This document shows, piece by piece, positions 8,510 to 17,061 of a stretch of 64,000 nucleotides of DNA (the stretch's first letter is position 1; every line of letters begins with the position of its first letter). The translations under genes and the position numbers were made by a program. Source of the DNA: RHKX01 sp041393495 (GTDB lineage Bacteria; Actinomycetota; Thermoleophilia; Solirubrobacterales; 70-9); NCBI GenBank assembly GCA_041393495.1, contig JAWKKA010000005.1:62001-126000 (forward strand). Direction: 5' to 3'. The notes under the pieces are model-generated. The model was not told the origin of the DNA, did not search any database, and worked only from the letters and a program-made list of their open reading frames with translations.

Positions 8510-9667
8510 TTGAGCAGGCGGGACGAGATCGCGCGGGGACCCGAGGCGGCGCTCGGCGGCGACGGCGACTCCTACGGCCCGGTTCGCGGCGTCCTGCTCG
8601 AGCTGCTCGGCGCGATCGGCGACGCGGCGGCAGGCTCGCCGCGCGAGTTCTACGACCGGATCTGCCGTGGGGTCTGCGAGCTGACGGCGATGACCCGCTG
8701 CGCGCTGCTGCTCTACGACGAGCGCGAGAAGCGGGTGCTGCCGGCCGGCAGCCACGGGATCGACGACGAGATGCTCGCCCAGCTCCACGGGACCCTCGAG
8801 GAGACGCCGATCGCGGCCCGGGCCCTGGCCGAGGATCGCGTCGTCGTCAGCTCCGACCTCGAGAACGCGATCCCACGCCGACACCGGCGCCTCCCCGGAG
8901 TCGGCAGCCTCGGCTGCGTCCCCGTGGCGGCGGGGGACCGCCTCCTCGGGGTGATGCTCTGTGACCGCGGCGGCAAACCGATCGCGATCGACGCGGCGGA
9001 GCGCGATCTGATCTGGGGGCTCGGCAAGACGGCGGCGCTGGCAGCGAGCACCCGGCTCGCCGCCGATCAGCGCGAGCGCGCGAAGCTGCTCGCCGAGCGG
9101 GTCGCGCTCGCCCGTGACGTCCACGACCGGGTCATCCAGCGCCTCTTCGCGCTCTCGCTCGTGCTCGGCTCGGGCGAACGGCTCGGCGGCGATGAGCAGC
9201 TCCGCGCCTCCGGGGAGCTGCGCTCGGCGCTCGAGGAGCTGCGCGAGGTGGTGCAGCGGACCGGTGAGCCGGCGCGGCCCGCGGCGAGCGCTACCCTGAC
9301 GGTCGAGGCGCGCCGCCTCGCCGCCCACTACCCGCAGTTCGACATCGACCTCGGAGGGGTTGACGAGGACCCGCCCGCGCGCCACGAGCCGCTCGCCCAG
9401 TCGGTCCTGGCAGAGGCGCTCCACAACGCCGGCAAGCACGCCGACCCGCGTCGGGTCGTGCTCGCAACCTCGCTCGCCGACGACGTCTGGGCGCTCGAGG
9501 TCCGCAACGACGGCGTCGCTGAAGGGCGCGCCGGCGACGGCGTCGGGATGGGCCTGCGACTCGCCGCGCTCGACGCGATCCAGAGCGGCGGCGTGCTCGA
9601 GTTCGGGCCCGACGAGGAGTCCTGCTGGCGCGTTCGCCTCGTCCTGCCGGCCGGGGGCGCACGGTGA
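8510..9667 (+). CDS. GAF-domain sensor histidine kinase (NarL-type partner, HisKA_3)
   Basis: 385 residues, TTG start. No transmembrane segment is seen, so it is a cytosolic sensor. A GAF domain covers about 45-185. It is followed by the HisKA_3 dimerisation helix ALARDVHDRVIQRLF, with the phospho-accepting His at 205. A degenerate HATPase domain has an N-box AEALHNAGKHAD near 303 and a G-box GDGVGMGLRLAAL near 344. This is the DevS/NarX class that phosphorylates LuxR-type regulators. Its stop overlaps the next gene's GTG start (GTGA), so the pair is translationally coupled. The signal is unknown; GAF domains bind small molecules, haem or nucleotides. Confidence 0.88.
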   Translation: MSRRDEIARGPEAALGGDGDSYGPVRGVLLELLGAIGDAAAGSPREFYDRICRGVCELTAMTRCALLLYDEREKRVLPAGSHGIDDEMLAQLHGTLEETPIAARALAEDRVVVSSDLENAIPRRHRRLPGVGSLGCVPVAAGDRLLGVMLCDRGGKPIAIDAAERDLIWGLGKTAALAASTRLAADQRERAKLLAERVALARDVHDRVIQRLFALSLVLGSGERLGGDEQLRASGELRSALEELREVVQRTGEPARPAASATLTVEARRLAAHYPQFDIDLGGVDEDPPARHEPLAQSVLAEALHNAGKHADPRRVVLATSLADDVWALEVRNDGVAEGRAGDGVGMGLRLAALDAIQSGGVLEFGPDEESCWRVRLVLPAGGAR

Positions 9668-10284
9668 GCGCCGCTCCGGGAGCGCCCGTCCACGTCCTCG
9701 TCGTCGACGACCACGACGTCGTCCACTGGGGCTTCAAGCTGCTGCTCGCGAAGCAGGACTGGGTCGGATCGTGCACGAGCGCCACCTCGACCGCGGCGGC
9801 GGTGCAGGCGCTGCGCGAGCGTCCGGTCGATGTCGCCCTGATCGACCTTTTTCTCGGCTCCGAGTCCGGCGCCGATCTCTGCGAGGAGATCCGGCGGATC
9901 GCGCCCGACACGCGGGTGCTGCTCATCTCCGGCGCCGGCCAGATCTCACCGAGCGCGGCGCGTGCCGCGGGAGCGGCCGGCTTCGTCTCGAAGGACTGGT
10001 CCGCCGCCGACATCACGGCGGCGATGCGGATGGTAGCTCAGGGGATGACCGTGTTCGGGCCCGGAGCGGAGGCACCGGCGGCCGGACTCTCCGACCGCGA
10101 GCGCCAGGTCCTGCGGTTGATCTCCGCCGGCTCGACCAACCGCGAGATCGCGGCCCGGCTCCACCTCTCGCCTCACACCGTCAAGGAGTACACGAGCACG
10201 CTCTATCGCAAGCTCGGGGTCCGCAACCGAACCGAGGCCGCCAAGCGCGCCGCCGAGCTCGGCCTCGGCGGTCAGATCGTCTGA
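9664..10284 (+). CDS. NarL/FixJ-family response regulator
   Basis: 206 residues, GTG start overlapping the kinase stop. Receiver domain: acidic pair DDHD near residue 15, phospho-acceptor Asp61 in ALIDLFL, and conserved Lys110 in GFVSKDW. A LuxR-type helix-turn-helix covers about 140-200 (LSDRERQVLRLISAGSTNREIAARLHLS, HTVKEYTSTLYRKLGVRNRTEA). It is a DNA-binding transcription factor and the cognate partner of the upstream kinase. It lies 120 bases before the fatty acid operon on the same strand, so that operon is a candidate target; that link is inference. Confidence 0.92.
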   Translation: MSAAPGAPVHVLVVDDHDVVHWGFKLLLAKQDWVGSCTSATSTAAAVQALRERPVDVALIDLFLGSESGADLCEEIRRIAPDTRVLLISGAGQISPSAARAAGAAGFVSKDWSAADITAAMRMVAQGMTVFGPGAEAPAAGLSDRERQVLRLISAGSTNREIAARLHLSPHTVKEYTSTLYRKLGVRNRTEAAKRAAELGLGGQIV

Positions 10285-10337
10285 TCCCCCGATCGCCTCC
10301 GAGCTCGCCCCGGTACCCCCGAATTTCCCTGTCGATC

Positions 10338-10352
10338 CCCCCGATCCGGGGG
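10338..10352 (+). terminator. GC-rich hairpin between response regulator and fab operon
   Basis: CCCCC, loop GATCC, then GGGGG, 53 bases after the response-regulator stop and 52 before fabD. There is no strong T tract (TTGAGG follows), so it may attenuate rather than fully stop transcription. Confidence 0.4.
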
Positions 10353-10404
10353 TTGAGGCTCCGATCGGCGCCGGATCCGGGTCGCGCCCGTGTAGGAAGC
10401 GAGC

Positions 10405-11262
10405 ATGACCTCGGCACTGCTGTTCCCCGGTCAGGGAGCCCCCGCCGCCGGCTGGCGTGATGCCGTCGCCGAACGGGCCCCCGATCTGCTCGCCCTCGCA
10501 CGCGACCTGCTCGACGGCGAGGACCCGTTCGACCGCTTCGGGGCCGGGACCGAGTTCGACCAGCCGGCGATCTACTGCGCGACGATCGCCGCCTACGAGA
10601 TCGCGGGTCGGCCGCCAGCCGACCTTCACGCCGGCCACTCGCTCGGCGAGGTCCCGGCGCTTGTCTGCGCCGGAGCGATTGGCGAGCACGACGGCCTGCG
10701 CCTCGTCGCCCGCCGCGGCCGGGCGATGGCCGACGCCGCGGCCCGCTCCGGGCCGGGTGCGATGCTCGCGATCCGGGCCCCGGCGGCCGCCGTCGAGGCC
10801 GACCTCGATCTCGGCGAGGCCCGGGTCGCCAACCTGAACTCTCCTTCGCAGACGGTCCTCTCCGGACCGGCCGGAACGATCGAGCGGATCGGCGACGAGC
10901 TCGCTGCGGCCGGGGTCCAGTCGAAGCGCCTCGCGGTTGCCGGCGCCTTCCACACGCCGGCGATGACGGCAGCGGCAGCCGAGCTCGCGAGCTTCATCGC
11001 CGAGCTCGCGATCACCGAGCCGGCGGTGCCGGTGATCAGCGCCCGCACCGCGAGGCCGTTCGCCGACATCGGCGCCGAGCTGCCGGCGTCGCTGGTCGAG
11101 CCGGTCCGCTGGATCGACGTCGTCGCCGCGTTGCGGGCGGCGGGGGTCGACCGCTTCCATGAGGTCGGACCGGGCAAGGCGCTGTCCGGCCTCGTCCGGA
11201 GATGCTGCACGGAGCCGGTGACGACCGCCACGACCCCGCTGCCGGAGGCGCTCGGTGCCTGA
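10405..11262 (+). CDS. fabD: Malonyl-CoA:ACP transacylase
   Basis: 285 residues. It transfers malonyl from CoA to acyl carrier protein, supplying extender units to cytosolic type II fatty acid synthesis. LFPGQG opens the protein, the nucleophile Ser79 lies in GHSLGE, Arg follows in the VARRGRAM block, and the catalytic His183 lies in GAFHTP. It is slightly shorter than E. coli FabD (309). An AGGAA ribosome-binding sequence precedes the ATG. First gene of a nine-gene coupled operon; its stop lies inside the fabH start region with an 8-base overlap. Confidence 0.95.
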   Translation: MTSALLFPGQGAPAAGWRDAVAERAPDLLALARDLLDGEDPFDRFGAGTEFDQPAIYCATIAAYEIAGRPPADLHAGHSLGEVPALVCAGAIGEHDGLRLVARRGRAMADAAARSGPGAMLAIRAPAAAVEADLDLGEARVANLNSPSQTVLSGPAGTIERIGDELAAAGVQSKRLAVAGAFHTPAMTAAAAELASFIAELAITEPAVPVISARTARPFADIGAELPASLVEPVRWIDVVAALRAAGVDRFHEVGPGKALSGLVRRCCTEPVTTATTPLPEALGA

Positions 11263-12259
11263 GCCGGCCGTGATCGCCCCCGACCGCGAACCAGGCGCGG
11301 TGACGACCGCCGCGCTGAGCGGGGTCGGGACCGCACTGCCGGCGGTCGCCGTCCCGAGCTCCGAGATCGCTGCCCGGCTCGGGATCGACGCGAGCTGGAT
11401 CGTCCAGCGGACCGGGATCCGCGAGCGCCGGATCGCCGGCGCCGACGAGACCCTGACCGGCCTCGCGACGCTCGCCGCTCGCCGGGCGCTGGCGGCGGCC
11501 GACGTCGATGCGGCAGCCGTCGACCTCGTCCTCGTCGCGACGTTCACCGCCGACCGGCTGCTGCCGAACGCGGCGCCGCTGGTCGCCGACGCGATCGGCG
11601 CCCGCGGCGCCTTCGCCTGCGACCTCGGCGCCGCCTGCACCGGGTTTCTCAGCGGCCTGGCGCTGGCAGCCGCCCAGGTCGAGAGCGGCCGCGCCCGGAC
11701 TACGCTCGTGATCGGCGCCGACCTGATGTCGCGCGTCACCGATCGCGACGACCGCAAGACCGCGGGCCTGTTCGGCGACGGCGCCGGCGCCGTCGTCATC
11801 GCCCCCGGCGCAGGCGGCGCCGGATCGATCGGGCGGATCCTGCTGCGCTCCGATGCCCGCGAAGCGGACTGCATCGTCGCCGACAACGAGGAGCGGTTGA
11901 TCAGGATGCGCGGCCAGGACACGTTCCGGGCCGCCGTCGACGGCCTCGGCGACATCACCGAGGAGCTGCTCGCGGCCGAGGGCCTCGACGTCGACGACGT
12001 CGACCTCTTCGTCTACCACCAAGCGAACGCGCGGATCATCCACGCTGTCGGCGACCGCCTGGCGCTCCCCGGCGGGCGGGTGGTCGACTGCATCGAGCAG
12101 CTCGGGAACACCTCGGCGGCGACCCTGCCGTTGGCGCTCGCCCACGCCGCCCGTGACGGCAGGCTGGCCCCCGGTGACCGGGTCCTGATCGCCGCCTTCG
12201 GGGCCGGCTTCGTCTGGGGGGCGGGGATGCTGCGCTGGGATGCGGAGGTCGCGTCGTGA
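11255..12259 (+). CDS. fabH: 3-oxoacyl-ACP synthase III
   Basis: 334 residues with a GTG start overlapping fabD. It condenses an acyl-CoA primer with malonyl-ACP to start fatty acid chains. The Cys-His-Asn triad is visible: Cys128 in DLGAACTGF, His255 in VYHQANARI and Asn285 in LGNTSAATLP, with the usual spacing. DRLLPNAAPLVADAIGA replaces the more common DY.FPS..C block. Whether it prefers acetyl-CoA or branched primers cannot be decided here; actinobacterial enzymes often take branched ones. Coupled to fabG by GTGA. Confidence 0.93.
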   Translation: MPEPAVIAPDREPGAVTTAALSGVGTALPAVAVPSSEIAARLGIDASWIVQRTGIRERRIAGADETLTGLATLAARRALAAADVDAAAVDLVLVATFTADRLLPNAAPLVADAIGARGAFACDLGAACTGFLSGLALAAAQVESGRARTTLVIGADLMSRVTDRDDRKTAGLFGDGAGAVVIAPGAGGAGSIGRILLRSDAREADCIVADNEERLIRMRGQDTFRAAVDGLGDITEELLAAEGLDVDDVDLFVYHQANARIIHAVGDRLALPGGRVVDCIEQLGNTSAATLPLALAHAARDGRLAPGDRVLIAAFGAGFVWGAGMLRWDAEVAS

Positions 12260-12996
12260 CCGCCGCGGCGAACGGCGGCTGCGCGCTGGTCACCGGCGCC
12301 TCGCGCGGGATCGGCGCCGCCACGGCGCGGGCACTCGCCGGCGACGGCTGGCCGGTGGCGCTGCTCTGCCGCTCCTCGCGGTCAGCGGCGGAGGCGGTCG
12401 CGGAGTCGATCGTCGCCGCCGGCGGGCGAGCGACCGTCCTGGCCGCCGACATCGCTGATCCGGGCACCCCGGATGCGGCGTTCGCCGCCGTCGAGTCGGA
12501 GCTCGGACCGGTCGCGGTCCTCGTCAACAACGCCGGAATCACGATCGACGGGCTGGCGCCGCGAATGACCGATGAGCGCTGGGCGACCGTGATCGAGACG
12601 AACCTGTCCGGCGCGTTCCGGATGACCCGCCGCGCGCTCGGGCCGATGATGCGGGCGCGCTGGGGCCGAGTCGTCTCGGTCGGCTCGATCGTCGGTCGCC
12701 GGGCCAACGCGGGCCAGGCCAACTACGCCGCGGCCAAGGCCGGCCTCGAGGCGATGGCCCGCACGGTCGCGACCGAGGTCGGACGGCGCGGGATCACCGT
12801 CAACACGGTGGCGCCCGGGCTGATCGAGACCGACCTGACCGCCGGTGGCGTCGCCCCCGCGCTCGCCGCTGCGATCCCCGCCCGCCGCGCCGGCACCCCC
12901 GAGGAGGTCGCCGCCTGCATCAGCTTCCTGGCCTCCGCGGAGGCCGGTTACGTCAACGGTTCGACGATCACGGTCGACGGCGGGCTGACCGCCTGA
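12256..12996 (+). CDS. fabG: 3-oxoacyl-ACP reductase (SDR)
   Basis: 246 residues, GTG start overlapping the fabH stop. NADPH-dependent reduction of 3-ketoacyl-ACP to 3-hydroxyacyl-ACP. Classical SDR: TGASRGIG cofactor motif near 17, NNAG near 91, catalytic Tyr157 and Lys161 in NYAAAKAGL, and the C-terminal VNGSTITVDGG. The length matches FabG. The operon position supports this role over a general SDR function. Confidence 0.93.
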   Translation: MTAAANGGCALVTGASRGIGAATARALAGDGWPVALLCRSSRSAAEAVAESIVAAGGRATVLAADIADPGTPDAAFAAVESELGPVAVLVNNAGITIDGLAPRMTDERWATVIETNLSGAFRMTRRALGPMMRARWGRVVSVGSIVGRRANAGQANYAAAKAGLEAMARTVATEVGRRGITVNTVAPGLIETDLTAGGVAPALAAAIPARRAGTPEEVAACISFLASAEAGYVNGSTITVDGGLTA

Positions 12997-13009
12997 GGAA
13001 AGGAGACAG

Positions 13010-13261
13010 ATGACTGACACCACGATCACCCGCGAGGCCATCCAGGAGCGCGTCTTCGCAGCGCTCGTCGAGTTCGGCGCCGACGAGGATGCGATCGGCC
13101 CCCGAGCGACCTGGGAGGAGCTCGACGTCGATTCGCTCGACCTCGTCGAGTTCGCCCAGATCATCGAGGACGAGTACGGCGTCGAGCTGCGCGAGGCCGA
13201 CATCGAGCAGATGACGACGGTCGACGACGCCGTCACGATGGTCACCGCCAGGATCGCGTGA
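13010..13261 (+). CDS. acpP: Acyl carrier protein
   Basis: 83 residues, strongly acidic, four-helix ACP fold. The 4'-phosphopantetheine attachment Ser42 lies in DVDSLDLVEF, matching the DSLD signature. It carries growing acyl chains between the enzymes of this operon. AGGAAAGGAG lies a few bases before the ATG and is the strongest ribosome-binding site of the operon, in line with the need for abundant ACP. Its stop overlaps the GTG of fabF. Confidence 0.96.
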   Translation: MTDTTITREAIQERVFAALVEFGADEDAIGPRATWEELDVDSLDLVEFAQIIEDEYGVELREADIEQMTTVDDAVTMVTARIA

Positions 13262-14460
13262 GCGACCGCGTCGCGATAACCGGGCTCGGCGCCGTCAGCC
13301 CCCTCGGGGTCGGAGCCGACGCGCTGATCGACCGCTGGTGCGCCGGCGAGGTCGCGATCGCGGACGGGGTCGCGGCCTGCTCGGACTTCGAGCCCGGCGA
13401 GTGGCTGACGGTCAAGCAGCGCCGCCGCGCCGACCGTTTCACCCAGTTGGCGCTGGTCGCTGCCGTCGAGGCGCTCGAGCAGGCCGGCTGGAGCTCGGGC
13501 CTGCCGGTCGAGGCGGAGCGGATCGGCTGCATCGTCGGCACCGGCGTCGGCGGCATCGGCACGATCGAGGACCAGCACGACATCCTCCGCGACCGCGGCG
13601 CCGGCGCCCTCTCTCCGCTCGCGGTGCCGCTGATGATGGCCAACGCCGCGAGCGGCGTCGTCGCGATCGAGCACGGCCTCAAGGGCGAGTGCTACGGGAC
13701 CGTCTCCGCCTGCGCGGCTGGCGCCCACGCGGTCGGCGCCGGCATGCGGCTCGTCCGTCAGGGCGTCGTCGATGCCTGCGTGGTCGGCGGATCGGAGGCC
13801 GGGATCACGCCGCTTGCGAGCAACTGCTTCGTCGGCATGGGGGCTACGTCGAAGACCGGGATCAGCCGCCCCTTCGACGCCCGCCGCGACGGCTTCGTGC
13901 TCGGCGAGGGCGCCGGGATGCTCGTCCTCGAGGGCGAGTCGACGGCACGCGCGCGCGACGCGTCCGTCCTCGGCTGGATCGACGGCTACGCGGCGACCGC
14001 CGACGCCCATCATCTGACCGCGCCCGACCCCGAGGGCGACGGCTCGGCACGGGCGATCGCGGCGGCGATCGCCGACGCCGGCTGGCGGGCCTCCGACATC
14101 GACTACGTCAACGCCCACGGCACCTCGACCCCGCTCAACGACCGCTCCGAGACGCTGGCGCTCAAGCGCGCGCTCGGCCCGGTCGCGCATGAGGTCCCGG
14201 TCTCGTCCACGAAGTCCGCGATCGGGCACCTGCTCGGCGCCGCCGGCGCGGTCGAGGCGGTGGCGACCGTCGCCGCGCTTCAGCGGCGCCTGGCGCCGCC
14301 GACCCTCTCCTACGGCGAGCCCGACCCCGAGCTCGACCTCGACTACGTCGCCGGCGGCCCGCGCGAGATCGTCCGCCGCGACGGGTCGCCGCGGGCGATC
14401 TCGAACTCGTTCGGGTTCGGCGGCCACAACGCCGTGCTCTGCATCTCGGGTGCGTCGTGA
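13258..14460 (+). CDS. fabF: 3-oxoacyl-ACP synthase II
   Basis: 400 residues, GTG start overlapping the acpP stop. Elongating condensing enzyme of type II fatty acid synthesis. Cys-His-His triad: Cys152 in VSACAAGAHA, His287 in NAHGTSTPLND and His324 in KSAIGHLLGAAGAVE. The C-terminal SNSFGFGGHNAVL is a standard KAS II ending. It is adjacent to ACP, as in many fab operons. A polyketide-type ketosynthase is unlikely given the complete fab context. Confidence 0.95.
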   Translation: MSDRVAITGLGAVSPLGVGADALIDRWCAGEVAIADGVAACSDFEPGEWLTVKQRRRADRFTQLALVAAVEALEQAGWSSGLPVEAERIGCIVGTGVGGIGTIEDQHDILRDRGAGALSPLAVPLMMANAASGVVAIEHGLKGECYGTVSACAAGAHAVGAGMRLVRQGVVDACVVGGSEAGITPLASNCFVGMGATSKTGISRPFDARRDGFVLGEGAGMLVLEGESTARARDASVLGWIDGYAATADAHHLTAPDPEGDGSARAIAAAIADAGWRASDIDYVNAHGTSTPLNDRSETLALKRALGPVAHEVPVSSTKSAIGHLLGAAGAVEAVATVAALQRRLAPPTLSYGEPDPELDLDYVAGGPREIVRRDGSPRAISNSFGFGGHNAVLCISGAS

Positions 14461-15899
14461 TGGAGGCCGTGCTCGCGACCCGACCACGTCCGGCGACCGT
14501 TGCCCCGGGAATCGCCGGGAGGCGGATCGGCTCGCTCGCCGACCCGGGCAGCTTCCATCCGCTTCGCACGGCGGTCGCGTCGCGGGCCTCACGCCGCTCG
14601 CGACCCGGGGACGGGCTGCTCGCGGGCAGCGCCCGAATCGGCGGCCGCCCCGTGTACCTCTATGCCCAGGACCCGTCCTTTCTCGGCGGCTCGCTCGGAG
14701 CAGCCCACGCCGACTCGATCGTCCGGGTGCTCGCCGCCGCGCGGCAGTCCGGCGTTCCCTCGATCGGCCTGATCCACTCCGGCGGCGCCCGGATGGACGA
14801 GGGCGCGGCGGCGCTCGAGGGCTACGGCCGGATCTTCACCGAGCACGTTCGCTCCGCCGGCTGGATCCCGCAGGTCTCGGTCATCTACGGGACCTCGGCC
14901 GGCGGCGGCTGCTACTCGCCGGCGTTGACCGACCTCGTGCTGATGTGCCGCGAGTCGAGCATGTTCCTGACCGGCCCGAAGGTGGTCGAGGAAGTGCTCG
15001 GAGAACGCACCGACAAGGCCACGCTCGGCGGTCCCGAGGTCCACTCCCGCAACGGCGTCGCCCAGCTCGTCGCCAGCGACGAAGCCGACGCCGCGCGTCG
15101 TGTTCGCGCCCTGCTCGGCTACCTGCCGTCGAACAGCGAGGAGCCGCCGCCGCGGTCGGAGGTGATCCACGAGCCGGAGCTCGGCGATCCCGGCGCGATC
15201 GTCCCCGACTCGCCGCGACGCGTCTACGACGTCGGCTGCCTCGCCGCGGCGATCGCCGACCACGGCTCAGTCGCCGAGCTCGCGCCGCGCTGGGCCCGCA
15301 ACCTGTTCGTCGCTCTGGCGCGGCTCGGCGGGCGGCCGGTCGGGGTCGTCGCCAATCAGCCGCGCTACCGGGCCGGGGTCCTCGACAGCGCCGGCGCCGA
15401 GAAGGGCGCCTGGTTCATCGACCTCTGCGACGCCTTCGGGCTGCCGCTCGTCGTCCTCGAGGACACGCCCGGCTTCATGCCCGGCAGCGCCGAGGAGGGA
15501 CGCGGAGTGATCAGGCACGGCGCCACCCTGGTCCGCGCTTTCGCCGGGGCGAGGGTGCCCCGGATCACGGTCGTCCTGCGCAAGGGCTTCGGCGGCGCTT
15601 TCATCACGATGAACTCGCGGGCCCTCGGCGCCGACCTCGTCCTCGCCTGGCCGGGGGCCGAGATCGGGATCATGGCTGCCGCTCAGGCGGTTGGCATCCA
15701 GAACCGGCGCGAGCTCGAGACGGCGGTCGACCCCGAGGCCCTGCGGGCCGAGCTCGCCGCCGACTACGCCGAGGAGCACACGAGCGCCGCGATGGCAGCT
15801 GCGGCCGGCGTCGTCGATGAGGTGATCGAGCCGGCGGCCACCCGGGGCCGCCTGATCGCGGCGCTCGAGGCGCTTGGGACGCGGAGGCGCCAGCGATGA
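14457..15899 (+). CDS. Acyl-CoA carboxylase carboxyltransferase subunit (AccD/PccB type)
   Basis: 480 residues; GTG 14457 or the directly following ATG 14460 can start it. It belongs to the single-chain carboxyltransferases that move CO2 from biotin to acetyl- or propionyl-CoA. It has two crotonase-fold halves: N-terminal LIHSGGARMDEG and GTSAGGGCYSPALTD near 140-160, and C-terminal EDTPGFMPGS, RKGFGGAFITMNS and GAEIGIMAAAQAVGI. No biotin carboxylase or biotin carrier is in the window, so partners must be elsewhere. Its place inside the fab operon suggests that it makes the malonyl-CoA used by FabD. Confidence 0.87.
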   Translation: MMEAVLATRPRPATVAPGIAGRRIGSLADPGSFHPLRTAVASRASRRSRPGDGLLAGSARIGGRPVYLYAQDPSFLGGSLGAAHADSIVRVLAAARQSGVPSIGLIHSGGARMDEGAAALEGYGRIFTEHVRSAGWIPQVSVIYGTSAGGGCYSPALTDLVLMCRESSMFLTGPKVVEEVLGERTDKATLGGPEVHSRNGVAQLVASDEADAARRVRALLGYLPSNSEEPPPRSEVIHEPELGDPGAIVPDSPRRVYDVGCLAAAIADHGSVAELAPRWARNLFVALARLGGRPVGVVANQPRYRAGVLDSAGAEKGAWFIDLCDAFGLPLVVLEDTPGFMPGSAEEGRGVIRHGATLVRAFAGARVPRITVVLRKGFGGAFITMNSRALGADLVLAWPGAEIGIMAAAQAVGIQNRRELETAVDPEALRAELAADYAEEHTSAAMAAAAGVVDEVIEPAATRGRLIAALEALGTRRRQR

Positions 15900-16546
15900 G
15901 CCCGCCCGCGATCGAGCCGCGACGCGGCGGCGCCGCCACGGGCCTGCGCTGGGTCGCCTGCGGCGACAGCTTCACCGCCGGGCTCGAGCCCGGTGGCAGC
16001 TGGGCCGACCTCGTCGCCGCCCCCGGGGGTGAACAGCCGATCGGGCTCACCAACCTCGCCGTGATCGGCGCGACGGCGGCGGAGGTCGAGCGCCAACAGC
16101 TCCCTGTCGCGATCGCAGCCGAGCCGCACCTGGTGACCATGATCTGCGGCGGCAACGACGTGATCGACTCGATTCGCCCGCCGATCCCGAGGCTGGCAGA
16201 GGACATCGACCGCTGCTTCGGGACGCTCGCGTCCGGGCTTCCCTCCGCGGCGCGCCTGACCGCGACCTACCCGCCGATCGCGACCGATGCGCTGCGGCCG
16301 CGAACGCGGCGGCGGATCGGCGCCGGGATGGCAGCATTGAACGAGCTGATCCGGGGCGCGGCGCGACGGCACCGATTCGCCTGCGTCGAGCTTCACGACC
16401 ATCCCGGACGAGCCGATCGCGGCAACTACGCCGCCGACGGCATCCATCCCTCCCGGGCGGGCCTGCGCGCCGCGGCGGCCGTGCTCGGGGCGGCGATCGT
16501 GGAGCTGATGGGGCGGGTGGGCGCCGGCGATGGAGTTGCGAGATGA
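15896..16546 (+). CDS. SGNH/GDSL-family hydrolase inside the fab operon
   Basis: 216 residues, ATGA overlap with the previous stop. SGNH serine hydrolase: block I GDSFTAG with the nucleophile near 24, block III GGND, block V DGIHPS with the Asp-His pair near 180. No signal peptide is visible, so it is probably cytosolic, unlike periplasmic TesA. In the middle of a fatty acid synthesis operon it may act as an acyl-ACP/acyl-CoA thioesterase or release step; that is inference from position, since the family also contains esterases and lipases. Confidence 0.78.
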   Translation: MSPPAIEPRRGGAATGLRWVACGDSFTAGLEPGGSWADLVAAPGGEQPIGLTNLAVIGATAAEVERQQLPVAIAAEPHLVTMICGGNDVIDSIRPPIPRLAEDIDRCFGTLASGLPSAARLTATYPPIATDALRPRTRRRIGAGMAALNELIRGAARRHRFACVELHDHPGRADRGNYAADGIHPSRAGLRAAAAVLGAAIVELMGRVGAGDGVAR

Positions 16547-17061
16547 GCGCGGCCGACAGCGAAGCCGGCATGTTCGCCGCCGCCTTCGACGAGCTTGCGG
16601 TCGGCGACGCCTTCAGCAGTCCGGCGCGGGCGATCACGCGCCGCGACGTCGACGTCTTCGCCGGCCTCACCGGCGATCATCACCCACTCCACACCGATCG
16701 TGAGTGGGCTGAGGCGGGGCCGTTCGGGAAGCTGATCGTGCACGGCCTGTTGATCGTCTCCTGCGCGGTCGGCAGCCTGCCGCTCGACCCGGAACGGGTG
16801 ATCGCAATGCGCCGGATCCGCGACGTCGTCTTCAAGCGGCCGCTGCCGGTCGAGGGGGCGGTCGCCGTCGAGTGCAAGGTGGTCGAGCTCACGGCGGTCG
16901 ACGCCGCGACCGGGCTCGTCGGCTGCACCTGCCGGATCGTCGATGCCGAGGACCGGCTGATCGCCCGCGCGATCCTCGAGATCCTCTGGCGGCGCGGCGG
17001 CGAAGGCGACGAGCTCGCCTGCGTCGAGGCCGGCGAGGACGGGATCAAGGTCCTGCTCTGA
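16543..17061 (+). CDS. MaoC-like hotdog dehydratase, probable 3-hydroxyacyl-ACP dehydratase
   Basis: 172 residues, ATGA overlap with the SGNH gene. Hotdog fold with the (R)-specific hydratase signature FAGLTGDHHPLHTD (Asp and His catalytic) near 38-52, followed by LIVHGLL. No FabZ or FabA is in this operon, so this protein most likely performs the dehydration step between FabG and FabI, as HadAB does in mycobacteria. Only one MaoC protein is seen; a homodimer would supply two sites. Confidence 0.82.
   Translation: MSAADSEAGMFAAAFDELAVGDAFSSPARAITRRDVDVFAGLTGDHHPLHTDREWAEAGPFGKLIVHGLLIVSCAVGSLPLDPERVIAMRRIRDVVFKRPLPVEGAVAVECKVVELTAVDAATGLVGCTCRIVDAEDRLIARAILEILWRRGGEGDELACVEAGEDGIKVLL

Noticed and set aside
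5930..9439. A 1169-codon minus-strand open frame, and similar long frames at 22010-24640 and 49054-52533
   Set aside because: Shadows of GC-rich genes: Arg/Asp/Val-rich low-complexity translations without motifs, while the other frames encode clear protein families.
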